Position numbers and translations under genes: made by a program. The notes beneath the pieces are model-generated. The model searched no databases. It was not told the DNA's origin and saw only the letters and a program-made list of their open reading frames with translations. A stretch of DNA of 64,000 nt from Pseudomonas paralactis (lineage in GTDB: Bacteria; Pseudomonadota; Gammaproteobacteria; Pseudomonadales; Pseudomonadaceae): positions 62,001 through 126,000 of the forward strand of contig NZ_JYLN01000008.1 in the NCBI RefSeq assembly GCF_001439735.1. Reading direction: 5' to 3'. Within the stretch, counting starts at the first letter, position 1. Every line of letters starts with the position of its first letter. Shown in pieces: positions 44,518 to 52,939 of this stretch.

Positions 44518-44544
44518 GTTGGGGGCTAAGACCGGGATTTCAAG
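44518..44544 (-). promoter_or_regulatory. Sigma32 (RpoH) promoter of htpG
   Basis: On the minus strand CTTGAAA (44544-44538) and CCCCAAC (44524-44518) are 13 bases apart, close to the RpoH consensus CTTGAAA-N13/14-CCCCAT. The -35 overlaps the stop codon of the upstream thioesterase gene. Transcription would start near 44510, about 60 bases before htpG. Confidence 0.7.
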
Positions 44545-44992
44545 GGCGGGCCAATTCCTCAATCTTGAAATGTGCGCGGGCAGTGGCGATCGGCTCGGCC
44601 TCGGTGGTTTGCCAGGCGGTAATCGCCACATTGGCGACACGCCGGCCCTGACGCCACACCTGGCATTTGGCGTAAGTGTCGCGAAACTGGCCGGCGCGCA
44701 GGTAATCCAGGGAAAAATCGATGATTTTTGGCAGGCCTGGAGCCCCGGTAAAAACCAGTAGATGCAGGGCCGCCGACAGCTCCATGAAGCCTGCGATCAC
44801 GCCGCCGTGAAGCGCCGGCAATATGGGGTTACCAATATTGTCCTTGTTGGCCGGCAGCCGAAACAGCAGCTCATCCCCCAGGCGGGTGCATTCGATGCCG
44901 ATCAACTTGGCATAGGGCACCAAGCCCAGCAGTGCGTCGTAGTTGCCACGGTCGAGGGCCTGCTCCAGCCGGGTCTTGAATCGATGCGTCAT
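44540..44992 (-). CDS. Hotdog-fold thioesterase (PaaI-like), second of a pair
   Basis: 150 residues from ATG 44992, which overlaps the upstream TGA (ATGA). Single hotdog domain with L-H-G-G-V-I-A-G-F-M-E-L-S-A and a late D-F-S-L-D-Y-L-R-A-G strand. It would hydrolyse an acyl-CoA or acyl-ACP thioester. Coupled translation with a paralogue suggests the two may assemble together or work on related substrates. Its stop overlaps the htpG -35 element. Confidence 0.88.
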   Translation of the reverse strand: MTHRFKTRLEQALDRGNYDALLGLVPYAKLIGIECTRLGDELLFRLPANKDNIGNPILPALHGGVIAGFMELSAALHLLVFTGAPGLPKIIDFSLDYLRAGQFRDTYAKCQVWRQGRRVANVAITAWQTTEAEPIATARAHFKIEELARP

Positions 44993-45465
44993 GCCTGCTC
45001 TCCCTTGATCGTGCTGCCCAGCCCTTGCGTGCCTTTCAGACGTTTGCCCATCCGCATGAACGTGCCCACCACATGGGCGATGGGTTGTTGCGAGTCGTCC
45101 TGATAGGCGAACCCGCGGGTAAAGATCACGTCGGTGGTCACCCGGTAACATTGCGCGAAGCCATACACCGGCTGGTGCGGTTCGGCCGCACGCATGTAGT
45201 CGATGCGCAGGTCCAGGGTCGGGCACACTTCAAATTCGGGTAATACGCATAAGGTGGCCATGCCGCACGCGGTGTCCATCAACGAGGTCAAGGCGCCACC
45301 GTGAATCACACCCGTCAAAGGATCACCGACTAGATGCGGCCCATACGGCAACACCAGGGTCATACCCTCCTCGCTTGCGGCGTGGACGGCCACACCCAGC
45401 ACCTGGCAATGGCGCAGCGCCGAAACAAAGCGTGCGGCACGCTCTAACAAGGGGTTTTCGGTCAT
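44989..45465 (-). CDS. Hotdog-fold thioesterase (PaaI-like), first of a pair
   Basis: 158 residues from ATG 45465 (MTENPLLERAARF); the frame is open to 45555, but those 30 residues do not look conserved. Hotdog motif I-H-G-G-A-L-T-S-L-M-D-T-A-C-G, with Asp in the catalytic place as in PaaI, and D-L-R-I-D-Y-M-R-A-A. Same strand as, and overlapping, the second thioesterase. Specificity unknown. Confidence 0.88.
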   Translation of the reverse strand: MTENPLLERAARFVSALRHCQVLGVAVHAASEEGMTLVLPYGPHLVGDPLTGVIHGGALTSLMDTACGMATLCVLPEFEVCPTLDLRIDYMRAAEPHQPVYGFAQCYRVTTDVIFTRGFAYQDDSQQPIAHVVGTFMRMGKRLKGTQGLGSTIKGEQA

Positions 45466-45621
45466 TGTTTTTAGACTCTTATTAGTGGGAATCGGATGGA
45501 TGCGAACTACCGGGAAAAAAATCTGTACGAAACATGCTATATATCTGTGGGACATAAGGAACTAATGCTGGCCCCTTGGGTTCGAAAGGCCAGTAGATAT
45601 CTTCAATAAGGAGAAACACCC

Positions 45622-45879
45622 ATGCGCAAGACATTAGCTATTTCCATGATGCTGGCCGCTGCACTCGGTCTGGCTGCCTGCGACAAGAAATCCGAAGACA
45701 AAGCCCAAGATGCCGCTGCACACTCTGAGCAAGCACAGCAAGACATGGCTAAAGCACAGGATAAAGTGAACGACGCTGCGAAAGAAAACGCCGAAGCTGC
45801 CAAAGCTCAGGCTGAATCGAACGCCGAAGCTGCAAAAGAAGCTGCACCTGCCGCCCCTGCAGAACCTGCCAAGCAGTAA
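45622..45879 (+). CDS. Small alanine-rich lipoprotein
   Basis: 85 residues. Lipobox L-G-L-A-A-C at the end of the signal peptide places the lipidated Cys at residue 20; Asp follows it, the inner-membrane retention signal in E. coli, though Pseudomonas also weighs later positions. The mature part is almost all Ala, Glu, Lys and Gln in heptads (D-M-A-K-A-Q-D-K-V-N-D-A-A), predicting one long helix or coiled coil as in Lpp/OprI-like proteins, and ends P-A-E-P-A-K-Q. AAGGAG before ATG 45622 is strong, so it is probably well expressed. Role unknown. Confidence 0.85.
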   Translation: MRKTLAISMMLAAALGLAACDKKSEDKAQDAAAHSEQAQQDMAKAQDKVNDAAKENAEAAKAQAESNAEAAKEAAPAAPAEPAKQ

Positions 45880-45913
45880 TTGCCGGGTGTGAAGCTGTAG
45901 TGCTGCAAAAGAT

Positions 45914-45938
45914 AGCCCGCTTATAAAGCGGGCTTTTC
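45914..45938 (+). terminator. Terminator after the lipoprotein gene
   Basis: AGCCCGCTT-ATA-AAGCGGGCTTTT hairpin. A close variant, with GATT in place of TATA in the loop, is at 50152-50175. Confidence 0.9.
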
Positions 45939-45961
45939 TTTGCCTGCTGTTTTATCCGGCG

Positions 45962-46139
45962 ATCAAGAAACACTCTCTTTTGCAGCCTCCGAGGCTTGCA
46001 TATTGGTCGGGGTATACACCATCACCTGCAAGACGTCGGAGTGAAACTCGCGGCGCCCGCAGGGCAAATGCATTGCGCTCCTGCTCCGACACATGCCGTT
46101 CACCAATCATCGTCGCCGAGCCCACCAGCACCGCCGCGA
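45962..46139 (-). pseudogene. Deleted remnant of a DUF599 gene
   Basis: On the minus strand this reads the C-terminus of a DUF599 protein (V-M-V-Y-T-P-T-N-M-Q-A-S-E-A-A-K-E, then S-V-S and TGA) and, after a ~140-base deletion at 46055, an inner segment matching 50435-50517. Against the intact gene at 50201-50941 it shares long identical runs, but the final eight codons differ. The 5' two thirds are missing. It marks the left border of the toxin-gene insertion. Bases 46140-46358 hold no gene; they look AT-rich and would contain the promoter of the next gene. Confidence 0.85.
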
Positions 46140-46358
46140 CATACGGGTCCTTCTAAATGTGAGCCCGGTGAGTTGCGCAACAAATATCAAAACCCCGGCC
46201 GTACTACCTGTCTTTTATGAGAATTCCTGTTTCCAGATGTACATAAGTTCGGCCCTGGAACCAATAGGACGCCTCCACTCACTTAGTTGGCCCCAAGGCA
46301 CGAAGCCTTGATCATTTCTCAGGCGGAAGGAACTGCATATCTATCCTTAGGATGTTAA

Positions 46359-49300
46359 ATGCGCTCAACTTCTCTCTCTGTCAGCCAAACACCTGCGCCG
46401 CAAGCGATCCAACTGTCCGTGGGCACAGCCTCTGAATCGACCACGCAACAGCCACCTTTATCGCACCACCCTCAGCCCAAGCCGTTGGGACTAGACCCGG
46501 ATGATCGGATCAAAATCCAAGTAGCTGGCATAAAACCAGTTGTTGCCACTGATACAGGGCCGAACGCAGTCGCCGCGCAATCCCAATTGATTGAACAGCA
46601 CCAGGCGTACAACCAGAAAATTATTGATTTGCTCAGTCAGCAGATGACATTCCAACGCTTTACCCAGGCTCAGTTGAAAAAAGCCTTTCCCCAGCTCACA
46701 TCAATCGACCCGAACATTATCCACGTCAACACCTATCGAAAACAGCCGCCGGCAGAGCCCGTGTTGATTTCCACGCAAACCTTATCGCAGGCATTGCTCG
46801 AAAAGGTCGCGCAAGTCCACATAAACGCCGTCACTGGCACGCCCAACACGCAAGAGCACAGTGCCGATATGCAAACGGGCTTTTACATTGACGGGCCTGC
46901 GGGTGCTCCCCAAACCAGGTTGGAGCATCAGGGGTCCCTGCTGACGCTTGCACACGATATCGCAACCCGCTTTCCAGAGGCGCTCAGTAGCTACTGGAAA
47001 AGATCACCCGGAGGCTCCCCCAAGCAGCCATCACGTTCAGCCCAACTGCTTGCCCTGCACCGGCAGATGCTTTCCACCGAGGCAGCCCTGCGGGTTGAAG
47101 ACGGAACCCTCAGCGAGGCTGGCAAAAAGCTGATCGACACCGCCTTTCAGTACCCCACCCTTGAAGCACGCGAGCGCGAACTTCCCGCTGGGGATCGTCC
47201 GGGGGTGTATCCGGTCCGGGTAGATGACAGCTCCGCCAATGGCGCAATTTTAGCCGGTTGTTTTCTTATCACTCGCAGCGACGGCTCGTCACCCGAGGCA
47301 CCTTACAGCGCAAGTGACACCCGTAATATCGGGCTGGATGACACCACCGGGCCTGTAGTGCTTTATACCCCCGGGGACGGTTTCGAGGAATTCGCGAGCC
47401 CTGGCGAAGCCCGCGAGGCATTGATGCAGAGGATCGATAATGATGACGAGAAGGCCAACCTGCTACTCAAAAGTCTGCCGGTGTCGGTAGAGCACAGTCG
47501 AAACCCTCCGTGGGGTGATGATTTAATGCTGGGATTCGCCCCCGTCTGCGGCGACGTCGTGGCACAAACCTTTCCCCAGTTGTTGCAGCGACAGGCTGAC
47601 GAGGTCAATGAAACCATGCAGGCCGGGTTCGCCCAGGCGCAAGCCGAAACTGGCTCCTCTCGCACACCGTCGTTGCTCTGCGCCCAAACTGTCGAAACCA
47701 TCAATGATGCAGCGGATCTTTCACTGCATTTCGATGGCAGTAATGCCCTGCTCGCACGCAATGAACAACTGCACAACAAACTGCAACCCCAATGGCTTAA
47801 AGAACTGACTCCCCAACAAGAAACGAGCTATAGGGAGCTGGAGGAAGCACAGGATACAAGCCTTACGCACTTACAAGGGCTATTGGCAAACATCCCGGAC
47901 CCGAACATTTTCGCCAAACAGTTGCTGGCCCAGGCGTTGAAAGCCAAGCTGCCGGACCGCTACCGGCACGAGGAAATAGACCTTGACCACGTGATGGTTC
48001 AGATGACCACACAGCAGTCGAGCAATCGCGGCCTTTTAGGTACCGCAAACGCACCAAAGCCGCAGATCCACACCCGGTCGCTGACCGACCTGGCGCTCAT
48101 GAACACAACGCCATGGCATGAAAACTCGCCGACCAGCACCTGGGCCGCTCGCGTCGTAAGTGCCAACGGACAATACCTGCTTACCCTGGATAAGCCGTTT
48201 CTCGAGGACCTGATCAGCCAAACCGATGTGGGCGGCAAATACCTCAAACTACTGGATGACAAACTCAGCCCCACTGCCACCTCCGACGAAGCCAGGGTGC
48301 TGCCCGACGCGTGGAAAAACCATCTGAAGGCAAGGATGGCCAAGGACGCGTTCATCACCAGCCTGGACCCCGATGCCTATCTGAACAGGCAAAAAATCGC
48401 CGAGCAGTGGATCGAAGCGACACTTGAGCATAGCGACTCCACCACCTGGCCAATCGTGAATGGTGCCTCCATCGTCTCGCATAGCGTGGTCCTGAACGGC
48501 AAACCCGTCCAGGGCATGATGGTCATCAAACCGACCAACCATCCCTCGCTGGTGCTGTACAGTCCGGATGCTCCCGACGGACGTCCCTTCAGAGAAATTG
48601 TGGACGAGGATCAACTTAACACGCTGCTGAACACGCCCGAGTGGATGACCTACATGGATCAGCGGGTATCACCTGTTGATCGAGATAATATTCACGACAC
48701 CCTGTTTTTGCCTGGGCTCGGCACGTGGCTCAAGAAATTCGCGGCCGACCATGAAGCGGGCATCCGGCTGAAGCCGTTCAAAGATAGCATCACTGAAAAC
48801 CTGTATATGCAGGAGGTGGGGTTACTCAGAGGGAGAGCATTGGTTGGGATGACACCCAGCGCAGACGTATCGGCCCGATCCACAGCCAACAAATTAATGT
48901 TCGCCGCAGATATAGCCCAATTCGTTCTAAGCCTCATCCCGGTCAACGCTGGTATGTCAGCCACCCAAAGGCTCTCCAAGGCTGCGCTAAGAACGTTGCG
49001 TACATCCGGACGAAGCCTGCCCAAGCTCCTCACCCGACCGGGACAATGGGGGGCGGTGTACAGCGACTTCGCCATGGCTGCGTCGGGTATCCCTTTACTC
49101 AAAAGGCCCCCGTTGCGCCCGGTGTTCAGAACCCCTGGGCGCACGCTCCAACAGCGACTGGCAATCACGGCAGGTACAACGGGTACGCCAAGCGGTCACG
49201 TCGTACCGGTTCCGGGTACGTCGATATCGGCGGGCCGCCCCTCAAGCACCCCGACCCAATTGCCAAACCCGGCCCACCCTGTACAGAACCGTGGCGACCT

Positions 49301-50120
49301 CGCCGCGCACGCACTGGATAATCAGCTACTGGCAGGAAAACCGCTCAGCGCCACCGGGCCACAACAAGTCGGTGACAAATGGTTGATCCGTTACACCGAT
49401 AACTCAGACGTGAGCAGGGTCTACCAAATAAGCCCAGCGTTCAAATTCGAATCAGGATTTGTAAACGTTATAAACCCCGAGACAAAGCGTCGGGTGGCTA
49501 CGCTTTTGAACAAAGGGAACGGCGAATGGGTGCTAACCGGTTTGCCGGGAGGCGCCAAACTACCTCAAACGCTAGAACCTCTACCGCAGCCTCATTCTGC
49601 CTCCTCCGCGGAAAACCTAGTGCCTGCAAGCAGCTCTTCCACCTCCGGCAGTTGGCGAATAGAGCCGCCCATTCGAAAACCACTTGCAGTGCTGGTCAAT
49701 ACCAGGGCTCGTGACCTGAACGCCGAGATGCATCTGGCCGGAGCGGCATTGAACCCCCGAGCGGCCCGAGCGGAACTGGTTCGCATCACAAAGCCGGACG
49801 ACCTGAAGGTTGTGTTGAAACCCGATACAGTCAGCAAGTTCGTCTTCACTCAAGACAACCAACTGATCATCGGTACTATCGACAAAAATGCACCGCCAAA
49901 ATGGTTATCACATCCTGCCATCGCGGAAATCGGCGCCGGCAGTGGCCAATCAGAAAAGGTAGTCAGCGCAGGCTACATAAGGAAAGACGCCTTCGGGAAA
50001 TTCCACCTTTCCAATGTCTCTGGACACTATCTACCCAAAAAAAGCGATTTGAGGCCCGCCCAGGAATATTTGAAGAACATGGGAGTGGATTCGACAAAGA
50101 GCAAGTTCCCGATACCCTGA
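46359..50120 (+). CDS. Large toxin-like protein, dermonecrotic-toxin-domain (DUF6543) family
   Basis: 1253 residues from ATG 46359 (AGGA six to seven bases upstream); no signal peptide. Residues 1-55 are Gln/Pro/Ser rich. About 60-830 resemble the large 'dermonecrotic toxin domain' proteins of Pseudomonas (L-H-R-Q-M-L-S-T-E-A-A-L near 230, G-P-V-V-L-Y-T-P-G-D-G-F-E-E-F near 330). A hydrophobic segment follows at 846-865, then a Pro/Ser/Thr-rich linker (about 935-985) and a C-terminal region with two parts, about 990-1080 and 1100-1253. The last part holds F-T-Q-D-N-Q-L-I-I-G (near 1162), His1185 and S-G-H-Y-L-P at 1221-1226. No catalytic motif is recognised and no immunity gene follows; the next feature is a terminator. 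Likely delivered to other cells, but secretion route and target are unknown. Confidence 0.72.
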   Translation: MRSTSLSVSQTPAPQAIQLSVGTASESTTQQPPLSHHPQPKPLGLDPDDRIKIQVAGIKPVVATDTGPNAVAAQSQLIEQHQAYNQKIIDLLSQQMTFQRFTQAQLKKAFPQLTSIDPNIIHVNTYRKQPPAEPVLISTQTLSQALLEKVAQVHINAVTGTPNTQEHSADMQTGFYIDGPAGAPQTRLEHQGSLLTLAHDIATRFPEALSSYWKRSPGGSPKQPSRSAQLLALHRQMLSTEAALRVEDGTLSEAGKKLIDTAFQYPTLEARERELPAGDRPGVYPVRVDDSSANGAILAGCFLITRSDGSSPEAPYSASDTRNIGLDDTTGPVVLYTPGDGFEEFASPGEAREALMQRIDNDDEKANLLLKSLPVSVEHSRNPPWGDDLMLGFAPVCGDVVAQTFPQLLQRQADEVNETMQAGFAQAQAETGSSRTPSLLCAQTVETINDAADLSLHFDGSNALLARNEQLHNKLQPQWLKELTPQQETSYRELEEAQDTSLTHLQGLLANIPDPNIFAKQLLAQALKAKLPDRYRHEEIDLDHVMVQMTTQQSSNRGLLGTANAPKPQIHTRSLTDLALMNTTPWHENSPTSTWAARVVSANGQYLLTLDKPFLEDLISQTDVGGKYLKLLDDKLSPTATSDEARVLPDAWKNHLKARMAKDAFITSLDPDAYLNRQKIAEQWIEATLEHSDSTTWPIVNGASIVSHSVVLNGKPVQGMMVIKPTNHPSLVLYSPDAPDGRPFREIVDEDQLNTLLNTPEWMTYMDQRVSPVDRDNIHDTLFLPGLGTWLKKFAADHEAGIRLKPFKDSITENLYMQEVGLLRGRALVGMTPSADVSARSTANKLMFAADIAQFVLSLIPVNAGMSATQRLSKAALRTLRTSGRSLPKLLTRPGQWGAVYSDFAMAASGIPLLKRPPLRPVFRTPGRTLQQRLAITAGTTGTPSGHVVPVPGTSISAGRPSSTPTQLPNPAHPVQNRGDLAAHALDNQLLAGKPLSATGPQQVGDKWLIRYTDNSDVSRVYQISPAFKFESGFVNVINPETKRRVATLLNKGNGEWVLTGLPGGAKLPQTLEPLPQPHSASSAENLVPASSSSTSGSWRIEPPIRKPLAVLVNTRARDLNAEMHLAGAALNPRAARAELVRITKPDDLKVVLKPDTVSKFVFTQDNQLIIGTIDKNAPPKWLSHPAIAEIGAGSGQSEKVVSAGYIRKDAFGKFHLSNVSGHYLPKKSDLRPAQEYLKNMGVDSTKSKFPIP

Positions 50121-50151
50121 AACAGCCAACCTGGCTTGGCAGCAAAAAGAA

Positions 50152-50175
50152 AGCCCGCTGATTAAGCGGGCTTTT
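50152..50175. terminator. Terminator between the toxin-like gene and DUF599
   Basis: AAGCCCGCT-GATT-AGCGGGCTTTT. Serves the toxin-like gene from the left and the convergent DUF599 gene from the right. Near copy of 45914-45938. Confidence 0.9.
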
Positions 50176-50200
50176 CTTTGTCTGGAATTTGCTGCCAGCG

Positions 50201-50941
50201 CTACGATGCGCCCTCTTTTACAGCGTCGACTGCCAGCATATTGGTCGGGGTATACACCATCACCTGCAAGACGTCGGAGTGAAACTCGCGGCGATAAAGC
50301 ACCAACACCACCCCGCTGCTCATCAACATGAACAACCAGGGGCTGACAAACCAGGCCAGCATGGTCATGCCGAAGTAATAAGCACGCAGGCCGAAGTTGA
50401 ACTGGTTGGCCGCCATCGAAATCACCCGCGCCGCCCGCAAGGCAAATGCATTGCGCTCCTGCTCCGACACATGTCGTTCACCAATCATCGGCGCCGAGCC
50501 CACCAGCACCGCCGCGAAGTTGTACTGACGCATGCACCAGCTGAAAGTAAAAAACGCATAAACAAATACCAGGGCCAGGCACAGCAACTTGACCTCCGAC
50601 ATGCCCTGGGACGCCTGCTGCACCATGGGAATGTCCGCCAGCAACGATACCGCCCGCTCGGAAGCACCGAGCACAGTGAGAATACCGGCGAGGATGATCA
50701 AAGTACTGGAGGCAAAGAACGAGGCATTACGCTCCAGGTTGCCGATCACGCTGGCATCGGCGATGCGGTTATCGCGCAACAACATGCGGCGCATCCAGTC
50801 TTCCCGGTACAGGTGCAACACACTGGCCAGGCACGCCGTGTCCCGGGCCTTCCACGTTGCGTAACGGGTGTAGCCACCCCAGCACAAGATGAACCAGAGC
50901 GCGGCAAGCAGATGGACTTGATTGGTTTCGACGAACGACAT
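50201..50941 (-). CDS. DUF599 membrane protein
   Basis: 246 residues from ATG 50941 (AAGGA five to six bases upstream). Four membrane segments are visible: near the N-terminus (L-L-A-A-L-W-F-I-L-C-W-G-G), S-T-L-I-I-L-A-G-I-L-T-V-L-G, L-L-C-L-A-L-V-F-V-Y-A-F-F-T-F and M-L-A-W-F-V-S-P-W-L-F-M-L. The R-Q-Y-N-F and N-Q-F-N-F-G-L-R-A-Y-Y-F-G motifs are typical of DUF599. Inner-membrane protein of unknown function. A partial second copy lies 4 kb to the left. Confidence 0.88.
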   Translation of the reverse strand: MSFVETNQVHLLAALWFILCWGGYTRYATWKARDTACLASVLHLYREDWMRRMLLRDNRIADASVIGNLERNASFFASSTLIILAGILTVLGASERAVSLLADIPMVQQASQGMSEVKLLCLALVFVYAFFTFSWCMRQYNFAAVLVGSAPMIGERHVSEQERNAFALRAARVISMAANQFNFGLRAYYFGMTMLAWFVSPWLFMLMSSGVVLVLYRREFHSDVLQVMVYTPTNMLAVDAVKEGAS

Positions 50942-50985
50942 GCGGGTCCTTGTACACAGGATGATAGGGCCGACACGGTCCAAAT

Positions 50986-51072
50986 GTGGGAGCTGGCTTG
51001 CCTGCGATAGCGTCTTTGCAGTCACCACCGCGCCAACCGATGTACCGCCATCGCAGGCAAGCCAGCTCCCAC
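50986..51072. repeat. REP pair (GTGGGAGCTGGCTTGCC type)
   Basis: GTGGGAGCTGGCTTGCCTGC faces GCAGGCAAGCCAGCTCCCAC, 45 bases apart, between DUF599 and brnQ. Confidence 0.92.
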
Positions 51073-51146
51073 ACCGACCGGTGTTTTCAACTTGAGATTT
51101 TTGACGCCATCCCCAAAAAAAAGACACTGCCATCGACTCAAAAAAA

Positions 51147-51174
51147 ATGCCCCGTATCGTTTGATACGGGGCAT
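51147..51174 (-). terminator. brnQ terminator
   Basis: ATGCCCCGTATC / GATACGGGGCAT stem with a 4-base loop; on the minus strand followed by seven T. Confidence 0.92.
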
Positions 51175-51197
51175 TTCAGTACAGCCCGAACCGCGCG

Positions 51198-52511
51198 TTA
51201 CGCGATGGCTTCGCTACGCTTGCCCAGCATACGGTCAATCACCACAGCCACCACCAACGTCATCAGCGATGGTACCAGCCACGCCAAACCTTGTTCGCTC
51301 AGCGGCAAGTTGGCCAACTGTGTAGGCATCCAACCCGCCAGGCCTGCGCCCTTGAGTGCGTCGATGCAGCCAAAGATGAACGACACCAGCATCACCGGGC
51401 CGACGATACGGCCCTGTTCCTGCCAGAACCCTTTGCAGAAGCTCAAAGCCACCAACACGATGCACGGTGGGTAGATCGCGGTCAGCACCGGAATCGAGAA
51501 CGCGATCAGCTTGGTCAGGCCCAGGTTGGACACAAACAGCGAGAATAACGCCAGAATCACGACCAGGGTCTTGTAGGACAGCGGCAGGACCTTGCTGAAG
51601 TACTCGGCGCAGGCGCAGGTCAGGCCGACGGCGGTCACCAGGCACGCCAACGAGATCAGCACAGCGAGGAAGCCGCTGCCCAGGGAGCCGAATGTGTGTT
51701 GCACGTAAGCGTGCAGTACGGCAGCGCCGTTACTGGCACCGGCGGCCACGGCATGGCTGCCGGAACCCAGACGGAACAGGCTGACGTACACCAGTGCCAG
51801 GCCCACGCCGGCAATCAGCCCGGCAATGATCGCGTAACGGGTGATCAGCTTGGGCGACTCGACGCCACGGGAACGGATCGCGTTGACGATCACGATGCCG
51901 AACACCAGCGCGCCCAGGGTATCCATGGTCAGGTAACCATTGATAAAGCCTTGTGAGAACGGTGCTGCAACGTATTCCGGCGTGGCGACGCCCACCTCAC
52001 CGGCGGGCAAGGCAAACGCGGCGATGCCGAGGATGGCCAGGGCAATGATTTTCAGCGGTGCCAGGAAACGGCCCACGGTGTCCAGCAGTCGACCCGGGTA
52101 CAGGGAGACAAAGAACACCACCAGGAAATACACCGAGCTGTAGAGGAACAGCGCCAACGGGCTTTCACCGGTCAAGGGCGCCAGGCCCACTTCAAACGAT
52201 ACTGTTGCGGTGCGTGGGGTCGCAAACAGCGGGCCCACTGCCAGGTAGGCCGCTGCCGCCAGCAGGCCACCGGCAATCTTGCCAATCGGGCTGCTCAGCG
52301 CGTCCATGCCACCACCGACCTTGGCCAGGGCGATCACGGTGACCACCGGCAAACCGACCGCGGTGATCAGAAAGCCCAGCGCCGCCATCCACACATGCGG
52401 CCCGGACTGCAAACCCACGATAGGCGGGAAGATGATGTTGCCGGCGCCCACGAACAGGGCAAAGGTCATAAAGCCCAGCGCCAGGATATCCTGGCTTTTC
52501 AACACTTTCAT
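51198..52511 (-). CDS. brnQ: Branched-chain amino acid carrier BrnQ (LIVCS family)
   Basis: 437 residues from ATG 52511 (MKVLKSQDILALGFMTFALF); five codons upstream is GTG 52526, but the family starts at MKxLK. Twelve predicted membrane helices. Hallmarks: F-A-L-F-V-G-A-G-N-I-I-F-P-P at the first helix, A-A-Y-L-A-V-G-P-L-F-A-T-P-R-T-A and G-Y-L-T-M-D-T-L-G-A-L-V-F-G. It takes up leucine, isoleucine and valine with Na+ or H+. The ribosome site is weak. Monocistronic, closed by a strong terminator. Confidence 0.95.
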   Translation of the reverse strand: MKVLKSQDILALGFMTFALFVGAGNIIFPPIVGLQSGPHVWMAALGFLITAVGLPVVTVIALAKVGGGMDALSSPIGKIAGGLLAAAAYLAVGPLFATPRTATVSFEVGLAPLTGESPLALFLYSSVYFLVVFFVSLYPGRLLDTVGRFLAPLKIIALAILGIAAFALPAGEVGVATPEYVAAPFSQGFINGYLTMDTLGALVFGIVIVNAIRSRGVESPKLITRYAIIAGLIAGVGLALVYVSLFRLGSGSHAVAAGASNGAAVLHAYVQHTFGSLGSGFLAVLISLACLVTAVGLTCACAEYFSKVLPLSYKTLVVILALFSLFVSNLGLTKLIAFSIPVLTAIYPPCIVLVALSFCKGFWQEQGRIVGPVMLVSFIFGCIDALKGAGLAGWMPTQLANLPLSEQGLAWLVPSLMTLVVAVVIDRMLGKRSEAIA

Positions 52512-52755
52512 TTGAGGAAATACCACACTACTGAATCGGAATTTAGAGAGGGCTTCCCTATGGATGAGGGAAATGCTGCCGGCCCTTATGGGGACCGACC
52601 GGTCTAGCGCGCAGCTTCCTTTTGGGATGCGGACGCATAAAGAGGCGGCTAGAGTACAGAATCAGGCTGACAAACGCACTGTTGCGGGGCGAACTGTCCG
52701 ATAAGCGACATTTGAATGTCGCGTTTTCATACTTAATTGGGCAATACAGAACCCT

Positions 52756-52839
52756 GTGGGAGCTGGCTTGCCTGCGATGGCATCGACTCGGTTTGGCTGA
52801 TGCACCGAGGTGTCTGTATCGCAGGCAAGCCAGCTCCCA
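52756..52839. repeat. REP pair between sucD and brnQ
   Basis: GTGGGAGCTGGCTTGCCTGC and GCAGGCAAGCCAGCTCCCA in inverted order. The rest of 52512-52939 shows only the brnQ leader and the sucD terminator. Confidence 0.9.
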
Positions 52840-52883
52840 TCTTGAACCGAGCACATTCGTCAATCTGGCTATATCCAGAATGC

Positions 52884-52909
52884 ACAAAGGCCACCCGAAG
52901 GTGGCCTTT
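52884..52909 (-). terminator. Terminator of the sdh-suc block
   Basis: CAAAGGCCACC-CGAA-GGTGGCCTTTG, 30 bases past sucD. The T run on the minus strand is short, so termination may be partial. Confidence 0.8.
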
Positions 52910-52939
52910 GTGTGGTAAAGCGTCAGCTAAGCGCGAGGC

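Noticed and set aside
50121..50200. Immunity gene after the toxin-like gene
   Set aside because: Only 80 bases and a terminator separate it from a convergent membrane-protein gene whose homologue also lies on the left side; nothing fits a small immunity protein.
50189..51010. 273-codon plus-strand frame over the DUF599 gene
   Set aside because: The minus-strand protein has four clear membrane helices and family motifs; the plus frame is His/Gln-rich shadow.
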